Positions 1 to 6,178 of a stretch of DNA of 9,334 nucleotides are shown piece after piece (position 1 is the stretch's first letter; each line of letters begins with the position of its first letter). Origin of the DNA: an uncultured Bacilli bacterium. Lineage in GTDB: Bacteria; Bacillota_I; Bacilli_A; RF39; UBA660. The stretch lies in NCBI GenBank assembly GCA_944364705.1, contig CALVWH010000041.1, forward strand, positions 1 through 9,334, written 5' to 3'. The notes under the pieces are model-generated. The model made no database searches and was not told the DNA's origin. It saw nothing but the letters and a program-made list of their open reading frames with translations. Both the position numbers and the translations under genes were made by a program.

Positions 1-13
1 CTTTCTAATGAAA

Positions 14-655
14 CTATTTTTTTAAAAGTTGTTTTTCCTTTTCCTTGAAATTAATATCTATATATTTTTCCGCAAAAGCAAAAGGGTCTTTTTTAAAACT
101 TTCAATTTCTTCTTGGAATGCCAAAAAATCTGGATCAAAAAAATATATTTTTGCATACCCCATTTTTCCATACTTTTCTAAAACATAATGGTAAGCTCTG
201 TCAATCTGTTCTTTTAATGAATAGTCTGGAAAATGTTTTACCGTGTAAGCATGAGTCCTTTTTAAGCATAGATCTAAAGTTGTCGTTCGATCCGCCGTTG
301 ATATAATTTTTCCATAAATACTTCGTGGTATATATTCTAAAGAAGCACGATGATCTTCGATAGCTTCTTTTATCATTTGTCTTTCTTTTTCAGTAAAAAA
401 ATCTTTCATTTTTTCATTTTGGTAAAACATTTGAGCAGATAAAATTTCATGATGATCTTTATCGATATGATGTGCAACATCATGAAAAGATCCTATGGTA
501 TATACCATATCCAAATTTACATCAGATAGTTGCCTAGCAAAGAAAAAACTTCTACGAAGAACATATTCAATATGACTTAATTGATGTCCTTCTTCATTTT
601 TTTGATACATTGGAAAAATTTCTTTTTCAATATACTCTTTTAATAAATCATTCAT
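14..655 (-). CDS. HD-domain phosphohydrolase-like protein
   Basis: A 213-aa soluble protein with the features of the HD superfamily of metal-dependent phosphohydrolases. The likely metal ligands are His28 (in LSHIEYVLRR), the His58-Asp59 doublet in GSFHDVAHH, and Asp122 in ISTADRT; His102 in EDHRAS may add to the site. It has no signal peptide or membrane segment, so it should be cytoplasmic. The substrate cannot be told from sequence: HD proteins of this size act on nucleotides, cyclic nucleotides or other phosphoesters. It lies 36 bases downstream of the flavin reductase-like gene on the same strand with no convincing terminator between, so the two are probably co-transcribed. The ribosome binding site is weak (AAAGAA before the ATG). 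The stop is TAG. Family call is firm, specific function unknown. Confidence 0.82.
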   Translation of the reverse strand: MNDLLKEYIEKEIFPMYQKNEEGHQLSHIEYVLRRSFFFARQLSDVNLDMVYTIGSFHDVAHHIDKDHHEILSAQMFYQNEKMKDFFTEKERQMIKEAIEDHRASLEYIPRSIYGKIISTADRTTTLDLCLKRTHAYTVKHFPDYSLKEQIDRAYHYVLEKYGKMGYAKIYFFDPDFLAFQEEIESFKKDPFAFAEKYIDINFKEKEKQLLKK

Positions 656-691
656 AAAAATTCTTTATTGAGATAAAACACTTTCTTATCC

Positions 692-1261
692 TTACTTCAT
701 AAATCTTCTTCCACTTTGCCAAGCTTGTCCTACTTTTTCACCAATCCGATAATATCCATTTTGAAATTGATCAAAAACAAAAGCATTTAATTTTGTTGTA
801 TCTACTTTTCCATTGGAATCTAATACCTTTTCATCCGCTAAAACATTTACAATTTCTCCAATCACACGAAAGCCAAATTCATCGTTTTGAATTTTAGCAA
901 CCTTACATTCTAAAGTTACAGGATATTCCTCAATAATTGGAGCATCTACTCTCGTACTTTTTATCGCATGCATTTGCGTTCTTTCAAACTTATCTTCCAT
1001 CGTATTTCCCGATGCCGTACCAAAGAAATCAGATTCTTCTAAATGTGCAAGATCTGCTACACTAATTGTAAAAGCTCCTCTTTCTTTAATATTTTTTGCT
1101 GTTTTATGAGTTTCTGTGATGTTAAGTGCTACTTTATTATGATCACAAATACCACCCCAAGCCATGTTCATGACATCTATTTTGTCATTTTCTCCATAAG
1201 TAGCAATCATCAAAACAGGCATAGGAAATAAATAAGGATGTACGCCTAAATCTTTTTTCAT
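692..1261 (-). CDS. Flavin reductase-like FMN-binding protein
   Basis: A 189-aa protein of the flavin reductase-like / DIM6-NTAB family, which binds FMN in a split beta-barrel and usually works as a homodimer. The N-terminal signature is PMPVLMIATYG followed by DVMNMAWGGI (residues about 13-38), and the segment TKTAK-like THKTAKNIKERGAFTISV (51-68) with a later DFFGTASG (78-85) fits the flavin-binding core. Length is typical. No transmembrane segment is seen. Family members reduce free flavin with NAD(P)H or act as small oxidoreductases; the real substrate here is unknown. The start is fixed by a strong AAGGAGG site seven bases upstream of the ATG and by a promoter around 1294-1322. It is the first gene of a probable two-gene unit with the HD-domain gene. 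Confidence 0.85.
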   Translation of the reverse strand: MKKDLGVHPYLFPMPVLMIATYGENDKIDVMNMAWGGICDHNKVALNITETHKTAKNIKERGAFTISVADLAHLEESDFFGTASGNTMEDKFERTQMHAIKSTRVDAPIIEEYPVTLECKVAKIQNDEFGFRVIGEIVNVLADEKVLDSNGKVDTTKLNAFVFDQFQNGYYRIGEKVGQAWQSGRRFMK

Positions 1262-1293
1262 ATTTTTTTCCTCCTTTACCTTTCTTAAAAATT

Positions 1294-1322
1294 ATATCAC
1301 AAAATAAAGTATTTTTAAATGA
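1294..1322 (-). promoter_or_regulatory. Putative sigma-A promoter of the flavin reductase gene
   Basis: Reading the minus strand, a perfect TATAAT lies about 30 bases upstream of the ATG at 1261, in the context GTGATATAATTT, which also gives an extended TGN motif. The -35 candidate, TTTAAA at 17 bases spacing, matches only 4 of 6. It lies back to back with the plus-strand promoter of the zinc-ribbon gene, overlapping its -35 box. Confidence 0.55.
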
Positions 1323-1351
1323 TTGGCAAATCTGGCTCTTCATGATACAAT
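1323..1351 (+). promoter_or_regulatory. Sigma-A promoter of the zinc-ribbon gene
   Basis: TTGGCA (1323-1328), a 17-base spacer, and TACAAT (1346-1351), each 5 of 6 to consensus. Transcription should start near 1358, directly at the AAGGAGG ribosome binding site (1358-1364), so the 5' leader would be only about 14 bases. Confidence 0.75.
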
Positions 1352-1371
1352 AAAAAAAAGGAGGATGCATT

Positions 1372-1623
1372 ATGAAATGTCCAGTATGTAAAGATGTTAC
1401 TTTACTTATGACAGAAAAAAAAGGAATTGAAGTTGATTACTGTCCAGAATGCCGAGGAATTTGGTTAGACCGTGGAGAGTTAGAAAAAATTATCGAAAAA
1501 GAAAATACTTATGTAGAATCAAAAACGGAAAATAAAACGTTCGATAAAAAGGATAAAGAACCTCATCAAAAAAGAAAAAGAGAATCTATTTTCGGAGAAA
1601 TTTTTGACATATTTGGAGATTAA
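1372..1623 (+). CDS. Small TFIIB-type zinc-ribbon protein
   Basis: An 83-aa protein of the zf-TFIIB family. Two Cys pairs, C3-P-V-C6 and C24-P-E-C27, would bind one zinc ion, and the family signature CPECRGIWLDRGELEKII follows at 24-41. The rest (42-83) is charged and Lys-rich, then ends in a short hydrophobic and acidic tail (IFGEIFDIFGD). No function is firmly known for stand-alone bacterial members; DNA, RNA or protein binding is possible. The start is set by AAGGAGG seven bases upstream of the ATG. It is monocistronic: it has its own promoter and a hairpin terminator that begins in its stop codon, and its neighbours on both sides lie on the other strand. Confidence 0.87.
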   Translation: MKCPVCKDVTLLMTEKKGIEVDYCPECRGIWLDRGELEKIIEKENTYVESKTENKTFDKKDKEPHQKRKRESIFGEIFDIFGD

Positions 1624-1645
1624 GAATGTTATACATTCTTTTTTT
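1622..1645 (+). terminator. Rho-independent terminator of the zinc-ribbon gene
   Basis: AAGAATGT (1622-1629) pairs perfectly with ACATTCTT (1633-1640) over a TAT loop, and a run of T follows to 1645. The stem begins inside the TAA stop codon. Confidence 0.8.
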
Positions 1646-1649
1646 AAGC

Positions 1650-1676
1650 AAAAAAGAAACATCAGTTTGATGCTTC
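1650..1676 (-). terminator. Terminator of the ASST/thioredoxin-like operon
   Basis: On the minus strand GAAGCATCA pairs with TGATGTTTC (nine pairs, one G-U) over an AAC loop, followed by six T (1655-1650). The stem overlaps the TGA stop of the thioredoxin-like gene. It faces the zinc-ribbon gene terminator, as expected between convergent genes. Confidence 0.8.
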
Positions 1677-2156
1677 TTTCTTTTCTAATTCTTCTTTAAT
1701 TAAAGGTTCAAAGACAGAGTTACCATCTTTTTCTTCAAATTCTTTTTCAATCGTTTCTTTAATTTCTTCATCCATCGTAGAACCATATCCACTAAAAGAC
1801 TTATTTCCTATAATAATATATGGTACACTACTTCCAACATCATCATTCATTTTTGCTGAAAAGTCATCCATAAGACTTTGATTGTTATCGTGTTCCCAAA
1901 CTTCAAATCCATAAACATCATAATATTTTCCATATTCCCCATTGATCGAATTTAGAAAACTAAAAAGTTCTTCACAATGTGGGCAAGTACTTCCCCAAAA
2001 AATATAAATATTTATTTTATCTTTTTTAAATGTTATATCTTCTAATTTTGCGTTTTTATGAATATTGTTTGTACTTCCATCAGAGAAAGCAGTAACTCCA
2101 AGAATAACGCCAAAAAGAAGTACAACCAATCCTAAAATAAAAACTTTCCTCTTCAT
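1662..2156 (-). CDS. Membrane-anchored thioredoxin-like thiol-disulfide protein
   Basis: A 164-aa protein with an N-terminal membrane anchor (about residues 4-24, after MKRK) and a thioredoxin-fold domain outside. The active site is C58-P-H-C61 in YIFWGSTCPHCEELF, and VPYIIIG gives the cis-proline loop at Val111-Pro112, close to the active site in the fold. CPHC is the motif of DsbA-type oxidases, but the sequence does not settle whether this one oxidises, reduces or isomerises. The end is Glu/Lys-rich. I chose the ATG at 2156, not one further upstream, because the ASST stop (2160-2158) leaves a single base before it, a GGAA lies seven bases upstream, and MKRK plus a hydrophobic stretch makes a normal signal anchor. 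Translation is probably coupled to the ASST gene, whose product may be its partner (inference). No quinone-linked DsbB/VKOR partner is seen. Confidence 0.82.
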   Translation of the reverse strand: MKRKVFILGLVVLLFGVILGVTAFSDGSTNNIHKNAKLEDITFKKDKINIYIFWGSTCPHCEELFSFLNSINGEYGKYYDVYGFEVWEHDNNQSLMDDFSAKMNDDVGSSVPYIIIGNKSFSGYGSTMDEEIKETIEKEFEEKDGNSVFEPLIKEELEKKEASN

Positions 2157-2157
2157 G

Positions 2158-2979
2158 CTAAAATTCCACATACCTTTCTGTATTGTATACCGTTCCATCA
2201 ATTTCTATATAAATGGAATATCGTCCGGATAATCCTTCCGCATTGATATATTTTGTAACAACAATTCCATTTTCATTTTCTTCTTCCGTGAAAATATCAT
2301 CGCATAAAGCGGTATACGGTTTTTTACTTACTTTAATTGTATAAATTTTTTCCTTTAAATTTTTATATAAAATTACATTAACTTTATTTTCTCTTTTAAA
2401 TTGTCCTTTCACTGTTAAACGATCTTTTTCCTGGACAATGGATATGTTATGAGAACGATACGTATCGTCTATTTTCTTTGAAGTAGTAATAACACCAAAT
2501 TTATCCTCTTCTGGTTTTGTTTTTCCTAAAGATCCCAATTGTTTACTTTCTTGTTTTGTATAATTTTCGCCTTCGTAATATAAGGACATTTTTTCTACAC
2601 GATAATTATTCGTTGGTAACTTTAATTCGAAAACAACTTCATCGTTTATTAATTCAACCGTATCAGACAATAAACGATCGGCTCCCCCAATTCCTGCAGG
2701 ATAATTCGATGGTTTTCCATCGACAGTAACAATTCCTCCAGAATGAACAATATAATGATTAGCACTTATATAATCAACATCCGATATATATGGAGAGTAA
2801 AAAGAACTTCCTCTTTCTTTTCCATATTGCCAAATTTGCTCTATTGTCATTTTTTCTGTATCAATTTTATATAAAACTCCACGGGTATAACTTTCCTCTG
2901 CTGGAACATAATTTTCTTTTATTTTTGATTTATTGTTTCCATTATCCAAAAGGAATACATATCCCTCCGGAGTAATCAT
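2158..2979 (-). CDS. ASST C-terminal fragment (273 aa)
   Basis: This is the rest of the arylsulfotransferase, in the same frame as the upstream part, beginning at Met380 of the full reading (MITPEGYVFLLDNGNN). It carries the last propeller blades and a C-terminal beta-rich domain with one Cys (Cys226 of this fragment). It has no signal peptide and no good ribosome binding site at the ATG: the nearest GGAG is about 14 bases upstream. Separate translation is thus doubtful. Its 273 codons are free of further stops or shifts, which argues that the interruption is recent or tolerated. Its end abuts the thioredoxin-like gene. Confidence 0.65.
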   Translation of the reverse strand: MITPEGYVFLLDNGNNKSKIKENYVPAEESYTRGVLYKIDTEKMTIEQIWQYGKERGSSFYSPYISDVDYISANHYIVHSGGIVTVDGKPSNYPAGIGGADRLLSDTVELINDEVVFELKLPTNNYRVEKMSLYYEGENYTKQESKQLGSLGKTKPEEDKFGVITTSKKIDDTYRSHNISIVQEKDRLTVKGQFKRENKVNVILYKNLKEKIYTIKVSKKPYTALCDDIFTEEENENGIVVTKYINAEGLSGRYSIYIEIDGTVYNTERYVEF

Positions 2980-3042
2980 AGCGGCATGTTGACTCCACTG
3001 CCATTCAAAATTTTCTCCAATTGGGGTAAAGAAATATTTTTT

Positions 3043-4116
3043 TTATTTTTCACTCCAATTCGTTGGGTCACCAAGAATCCAATTTAATTTTCCAGTATCA
3101 TAATCAATATTAATAACTGCATCTTGATGACGTCCCGATAAAGTTATAGAATTGGTATTTTTATCATACCAAACCGAATTGTTATGAAACCAGTCATAAG
3201 AAGTCCAATTTTCACTCTTTCCATCTTCCATATTTAAAATATCTTTTAAATCAAACGTTTTTACAATTTCTCCAGTATTTCGGTCAAGCTCAACGATATA
3301 ATCTTCAACAGTTCCTTCTCCACTTTCAAAATTATCGCTTGCTACTAATAAATTGCCATTTTCCATCTCATAATAATCGTGATGATATCCACCTTTTAAA
3401 CTAAATTCCGTATAAATCTTTCCTAAAAGATCCATTTCATATAAACCAGTCATATAATAAGGTGTGTTTATCGTTCTCTCTGTACTTACAAGCAAATGTC
3501 CATTTTGTAAGCGATCAATTTTCCATAAAGCATAATTTGTCAAATACCAACGAACATCCCCATTTACGTCATATGCACAAGTATATCCTTGACTAGATGG
3601 AGTATAAAAATAAAGATCATTGGTTAATTTTGATTTTTCTGCTTTTACTTCTACTGGTAAAGCAAAATTTTCTGGTAGTGGATCGGTTTTAATTTTTACC
3701 TCTACCGTTTGATCATTGCAGGTAATACGAACCGTATTCTCATAATCTGCATAAAGGCCATAGATTGGCAAATAATGTTCTTTCGCAGATGAAAATGTAT
3801 GATGATATGTAGATAAATCATCTTTCCCTACGATCGTAACTTCCGGTGCAACTTCTTGATCCGTTTCAAATAAAATAAGGGCAGTTAAAGGAGAATTCTC
3901 ATAAGGATTTAAAATCACCTTTGGACTTTCTAAAGAATATCCTTCCGCTGAAAAACTTTGTTCTTCTTCTTGCTGTTTATATACAAGACTTTCTTCTATA
4001 TCAACTGCTTTTTCATTTTCTGCATATTGATCTAACAAAAGTAAAGCAATAACAAGAACCAAAAAACATATAATTAAAAGTGCGATCCAATGTTCTTTTT
4101 TCATTTTCTTTTTCAT
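3043..4116 (-). CDS. ASST N-terminal fragment (357 aa)
   Basis: This is the part of the arylsulfotransferase before the premature TAA. It starts at an ATG seven bases after a strong AGGAGG site and about 20 bases downstream of a good promoter. It carries the membrane anchor, the Ig-like N-terminal domain and the first propeller blades, with the His245/246, His311 and Arg329 positions. It ends in GDPTNWSEK, where intact homologues continue without a break. It lacks the catalytic His, so it should have no sulfotransferase activity; it could still be made as a membrane-bound fragment. External cysteines are Cys133 and Cys180, with Cys17 in the membrane helix. Confidence 0.75.
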   Translation of the reverse strand: MKKKMKKEHWIALLIICFLVLVIALLLLDQYAENEKAVDIEESLVYKQQEEEQSFSAEGYSLESPKVILNPYENSPLTALILFETDQEVAPEVTIVGKDDLSTYHHTFSSAKEHYLPIYGLYADYENTVRITCNDQTVEVKIKTDPLPENFALPVEVKAEKSKLTNDLYFYTPSSQGYTCAYDVNGDVRWYLTNYALWKIDRLQNGHLLVSTERTINTPYYMTGLYEMDLLGKIYTEFSLKGGYHHDYYEMENGNLLVASDNFESGEGTVEDYIVELDRNTGEIVKTFDLKDILNMEDGKSENWTSYDWFHNNSVWYDKNTNSITLSGRHQDAVINIDYDTGKLNWILGDPTNWSEK

Positions 4117-4136
4117 AAATAACCTCCTACTTTTTC

Positions 4137-4165
4137 ATTTTATCGAAAAAAAGAAATTCTTTCAA
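4137..4165 (-). promoter_or_regulatory. Sigma-A promoter of the ASST operon
   Basis: On the minus strand TTGAAA (4165-4160), a 17-base spacer and TAAAAT (4142-4137), each 5 of 6 to consensus. It lies about 20 bases upstream of the ASST ATG, so the leader is short and holds the AGGAGG site. Confidence 0.75.
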
Positions 4166-4167
4166 TA

Positions 4168-4192
4168 AATTGTTCGTTGAATTGTTCTCAAC
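4168..4192. repeat. Short repeat cluster upstream of the ASST promoter
   Basis: AATTGTTC occurs twice as a direct repeat (4168-4175 and 4180-4187, 12 bases start to start), and GTTGA (4176-4180) is inverted as TCAAC (4188-4192). The cluster lies just upstream of the ASST -35 box and runs into the stop codon of the XRE gene. An operator is a plausible reading, but short matches in AT-rich DNA can arise by chance. Confidence 0.4.
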
Positions 4193-4901
4193 TTTCCGTT
4201 GAGGAGGTTTTTTCACAGCGATCTTGTAAAGATAATGGCACTTTATAAGTCGTCGTTTTTCCAGATTCTTCCGTTGCATCAATTTCTAAAAACAAACTAT
4301 TTTCAGAATAAGCATCACAAGTTTGTGCATAATCATCAATATGAAAAGAAACTTCACTCAAAAATTTTTCTAAAGTGATTGGTGCATTGTTATAAAGATA
4401 GCGACTAATTTCCGTTTTCGTATTTCCATTTACCTCATAAAGATGACACGATAATTCTACGTATTCTTTCGTATCGTCTCCTTTACAATAATCAATATTG
4501 GAAATATAAATACAAGACTTTTTTTCATTATAAGCAAGACTACCAGAAATATCAAAATTATCACATCCAGAAGATAACGTCCGAAATTCAAAAGAGGAAG
4601 ATTTTTGAGATAAAAATAGAAATAGAAGAAATAAGAAAAGAATGAAAAGAATAAGAAAAAAAACAATCCATATTTTTTTCTTTTTCATTCGAGGAATTTG
4701 TCCTTCTAAAAGAGCCTCTAAAGGAATATGAAATTCTTGGCTAATTTGTTTTAAAATCGCTACATCTGGTATATTTTTTCCATTTTCCCATTTCGATACC
4801 GCTTGATACGTAATCCCAAGCTTATCTGCAAGTTCTGCTTGCGTCAAATGATTTTTTGTTCGTAACGTTTTAATCGCTTTTCCAATTTTTTCTTGATTCA
4901 T
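4188..4901 (-). CDS. Membrane-anchored XRE-family transcriptional regulator
   Basis: A 237-aa protein with three parts. Residues 5-66 form an XRE/Cro-type helix-turn-helix (TQAELADKLGITYQAVSKWE, 20-39). After a KKKK stop-transfer stretch comes one strongly hydrophobic membrane helix (about 77-97). Residues 98-237 form an external domain that I do not recognise, with six cysteines (113, 130, 139, 152, 195, 229) and none in the cytoplasmic part. With the N-terminus inside, this is a one-component receptor: the external domain senses something and the head binds DNA. An AAGGTGA site lies four bases from the ATG, with a TATACT -10 box upstream. Its stop (TGA) lies 71 bases from the ASST start, and ASST has its own promoter, so the ASST operon is the natural target (inference). 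Confidence 0.83.
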   Translation of the reverse strand: MNQEKIGKAIKTLRTKNHLTQAELADKLGITYQAVSKWENGKNIPDVAILKQISQEFHIPLEALLEGQIPRMKKKKIWIVFFLILFILFLFLLFLFLSQKSSSFEFRTLSSGCDNFDISGSLAYNEKKSCIYISNIDYCKGDDTKEYVELSCHLYEVNGNTKTEISRYLYNNAPITLEKFLSEVSFHIDDYAQTCDAYSENSLFLEIDATEESGKTTTYKVPLSLQDRCEKTSSTES

Positions 4902-4926
4902 ACTTCACCTTCTTCTGCTCATATTA

Positions 4927-4932
4927 AGTATA
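4927..4932 (-). promoter_or_regulatory. Putative -10 box of the XRE regulator gene
   Basis: TATACT on the minus strand (5 of 6), about 26 bases upstream of the ATG at 4901. No good -35 box is visible, since the expected place is filled by the A-rich tail after the DUF4186 gene. Promoter strength may depend on other factors. Confidence 0.4.
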
Positions 4933-4941
4933 GCACATTTT

Positions 4942-4970
4942 AAAAAAAAAGAGAAAAAAACTTATTTCTC
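4942..4970 (-). terminator. Possible terminator after the DUF4186 gene
   Basis: On the minus strand GAGAAA (4970-4965) can pair with TTTCTC (4956-4951) over an eight-base loop, followed by nine T (4950-4942). The stem is short and AT-rich and overlaps the gene's stop codon, so this may be a weak terminator. Confidence 0.45.
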
Positions 4971-5312
4971 CCACTCTTTTTTTATCCATTCCATAATAAT
5001 CGAGACGACAAAGATTTGTTCTTTTTCCGTAAGTTCTCTTCCTTTCGGAATATGATACCATTTTTCTAAACAGCCTCGACAACAAGTTGCTGTAGCATGT
5101 TGGGCAATAAAAACTGGATGCCCTTTCATTGGTGTTTGTTTCCCATCATTTTTAGGAAAAGAAGGTGCTAACCGCTGACAAATAAAATCTTGTGCATGTT
5201 TTTTTATCACAGGAAATCCTTTTTCCTTGATATAGTCAAGATCCTTTTCTTTTAAGTGAAATCGACTTCGAAACGTAGATTTTGATAAACGATTTAAAAT
5301 TTCTTCCTTCAT
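4962..5312 (-). CDS. DUF4186 family protein
   Basis: A 116-aa soluble protein that I recognise as DUF4186. The signature is GHPVFIAQHATATCCRGCL (residues 64-82), preceded by APSFPKNDGKQTPMKGHP. His65, His72, Cys77, Cys78 and Cys81 are well placed to bind a metal, although this is inference; the function of the family is not known to me. Length is typical. It stands apart as a single gene, with a TATAAT box upstream and a weak hairpin downstream. The ATG at 5312 is preceded by AGAGGA about 12 bases away, a rather long spacing; the ATG that overlaps this site is out of frame and closes after three codons. Confidence 0.85.
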   Translation of the reverse strand: MKEEILNRLSKSTFRSRFHLKEKDLDYIKEKGFPVIKKHAQDFICQRLAPSFPKNDGKQTPMKGHPVFIAQHATATCCRGCLEKWYHIPKGRELTEKEQIFVVSIIMEWIKKEWEK

Positions 5313-5329
5313 TTGAATCCCATCCTCTT

Positions 5330-5335
5330 ATTATA
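5330..5335 (-). promoter_or_regulatory. Putative -10 box of the DUF4186 gene
   Basis: Perfect TATAAT on the minus strand, 18 bases upstream of the ATG at 5312. The sequence at 17-base spacing (TTCATT) is a poor -35 box. A second candidate lies further upstream: TTACAA, 16 bases, then TGATATATT as an extended -10. Confidence 0.4.
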
Positions 5336-5472
5336 ATAAACATAGTCTCTTTAATGAATCAATATATCACAAAAGCTTTTCCTTGTAAATACAAAACATA
5401 CCTTATATTTTTATTTCTTCCTGTAATTTTTTTCACACTTTTATATCCAATTATAAGAGTTTGTTCAAAGAT

Positions 5473-5498
5473 AAAAAAAGAAAAGAAATTTCTTTTCT
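5473..5498 (-). terminator. Terminator of the small alarmone synthetase gene
   Basis: A perfect 20-base inverted repeat (5479-5498; arms AGAAAAGAAA and TTTCTTTTCT) begins within the TAG stop, and on the minus strand it is followed by a T run (to 5473). The stem is AT-rich but the geometry is right. Confidence 0.6.
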
Positions 5499-6114
5499 AA
5501 AGCTTTTTTTTATATTTTTCAACAATTTCGTTTAATGATAGCATTTTTTTATCTAATTCTTTAATCGTTAAAGAATAATCATACATTTTATTTTTTACTT
5601 CCTGAGGAATATCATCATTAAATTTATATTGAATTTTATGATCTAAACTAGCCCAAAAATCCATCGCAACCGTACGAATTTGAATTTCCGCAGGAAGATA
5701 TTCTATTTTATTTTGTAAATAGATTGGTACCAAAACAATTAAATGATAACTACTATATCCAGTCTCTTTTGGATTCGTAATATAATCTTTTCTTTCTTTT
5801 ATTAAAATATTTTTCGATTGAATTAACATACCCACAATATCATAAACATCTGTCAAAAACGAACAAACAATACGAATACCAACAACATCTTCTACCTCAT
5901 TAATAATATTTTTCTTCGTATGAGCTAAATGCTTTCGATCTAATTTTTCTTGAATGCTTCGCTCATCCTTTAGCCTAGATTTTACATGTTCAACTGGATT
6001 ATAATGATGTTTATAAGAAAATTCTTTAATCATAATATCAATTTCTGTTTCAAGCATTTGTTTTGCATACTGATATTTTTGTATAAGCTCATCCATTTCT
6101 TCTGTTTTATTCAT
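5497..6114 (-). CDS. Small alarmone synthetase, (p)ppGpp synthase (RelQ/RelP type)
   Basis: A 205-aa stand-alone RelA/SpoT nucleotidyltransferase domain that transfers pyrophosphate from ATP to GDP or GTP to make (p)ppGpp. It has no HD hydrolase, TGS or ACT domain, which places it with small alarmone synthetases. Motifs in order: HVKSRLKDERSIQEKL (43-58) for ATP binding, EDVVGIRI with Asp76, KDYITNPKETGYSSYHLIV (109-127) with Tyr120 and His124, and AEIQIRTVAMDFWASLDHK with catalytic Glu143. The Asp76-Glu143 spacing of 67 is the same as Asp72-Glu139 of B. subtilis RelQ as I recall it. It is 205 aa against 211 for RelQ. The sequence resembles both RelQ and RelP, so I give no symbol. A very good promoter (6148-6176) and an AAGGTGA site set the start. 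Control is likely by transcription, as in this class. Confidence 0.9.
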   Translation of the reverse strand: MNKTEEMDELIQKYQYAKQMLETEIDIMIKEFSYKHHYNPVEHVKSRLKDERSIQEKLDRKHLAHTKKNIINEVEDVVGIRIVCSFLTDVYDIVGMLIQSKNILIKERKDYITNPKETGYSSYHLIVLVPIYLQNKIEYLPAEIQIRTVAMDFWASLDHKIQYKFNDDIPQEVKNKMYDYSLTIKELDKKMLSLNEIVEKYKKKL

Positions 6115-6147
6115 TTTTCACCTTCTTTATAATATGCGCGTTATGAA

Positions 6148-6176
6148 ATTTTACTATAAAGAAAAGGTTTTGTCAA
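6148..6176 (-). promoter_or_regulatory. Strong sigma-A promoter of the alarmone synthetase gene
   Basis: On the minus strand a perfect TTGACA (6176-6171), a 17-base spacer and TAAAAT (6153-6148). It begins right after the TGA stop of the TspO gene. It is one of the best promoter matches in the window. Confidence 0.8.
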
Positions 6177-6178
6177 AT

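Larger units (their letters stand above)
2158..4116 (-). pseudogene. assT: Arylsulfotransferase (ASST) split by an in-frame TAA
   Basis: One reading frame of 652 codons (stop counted as codon 358) encodes an arylsulfate sulfotransferase, which moves sulfate from phenolic sulfate esters to other phenols outside the cytoplasm without PAPS. A membrane anchor (about 11-28) is followed by an Ig-like ASST N-terminal domain (about 60-148) and the beta-propeller catalytic domain. The catalytic set known from E. coli AssT is recognisable: His245/His246 in GGYHHDYY, His311 in WFHNNS, Arg329 in LSGRHQDA, and the sulfate-accepting His377 in QWSQHAAM. The only defect is TAA at 3045-3043; the frame stays open on both sides, so it is a substitution and not a frameshift. 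His377 (2988-2986) is after the stop and before the next ATG, so the enzyme is inactive unless the stop is read through. Recent pseudogene, strain variant or sequence error are all possible. Confidence 0.85.

Noticed and set aside
2157..2201. Upstream starts for the thioredoxin-like protein (ATG at 2201, 2198 or 2171).
   Set aside because: They overlap the ASST coding end and put polar residues before the signal anchor; ATG 2156 gives MKRK plus a hydrophobic stretch.
3043..3045. Genetic code change as the reason for the in-frame TAA in ASST.
   Set aside because: TAA ends several other genes here (for example 692, 1623 and 7170), TGA ends three more and TAG two, so all three stops are in normal use.
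4457..4666. Very hydrophobic, Phe-rich minus-strand reading inside the XRE gene.
   Set aside because: It is a frame shadow of the T/A-rich DNA that encodes the XRE membrane helix.
5354..5500. Plus-strand reading of 48 codons (from ATG 5354) with a hydrophobic helix and a basic tail, filling much of the gap between the DUF4186 and alarmone synthetase genes.
   Set aside because: There is no ribosome binding site before the ATG (GTCTCTTTA), and the reading ends over the terminator of the opposite gene. Hydrophobic readings are common in T-rich DNA.
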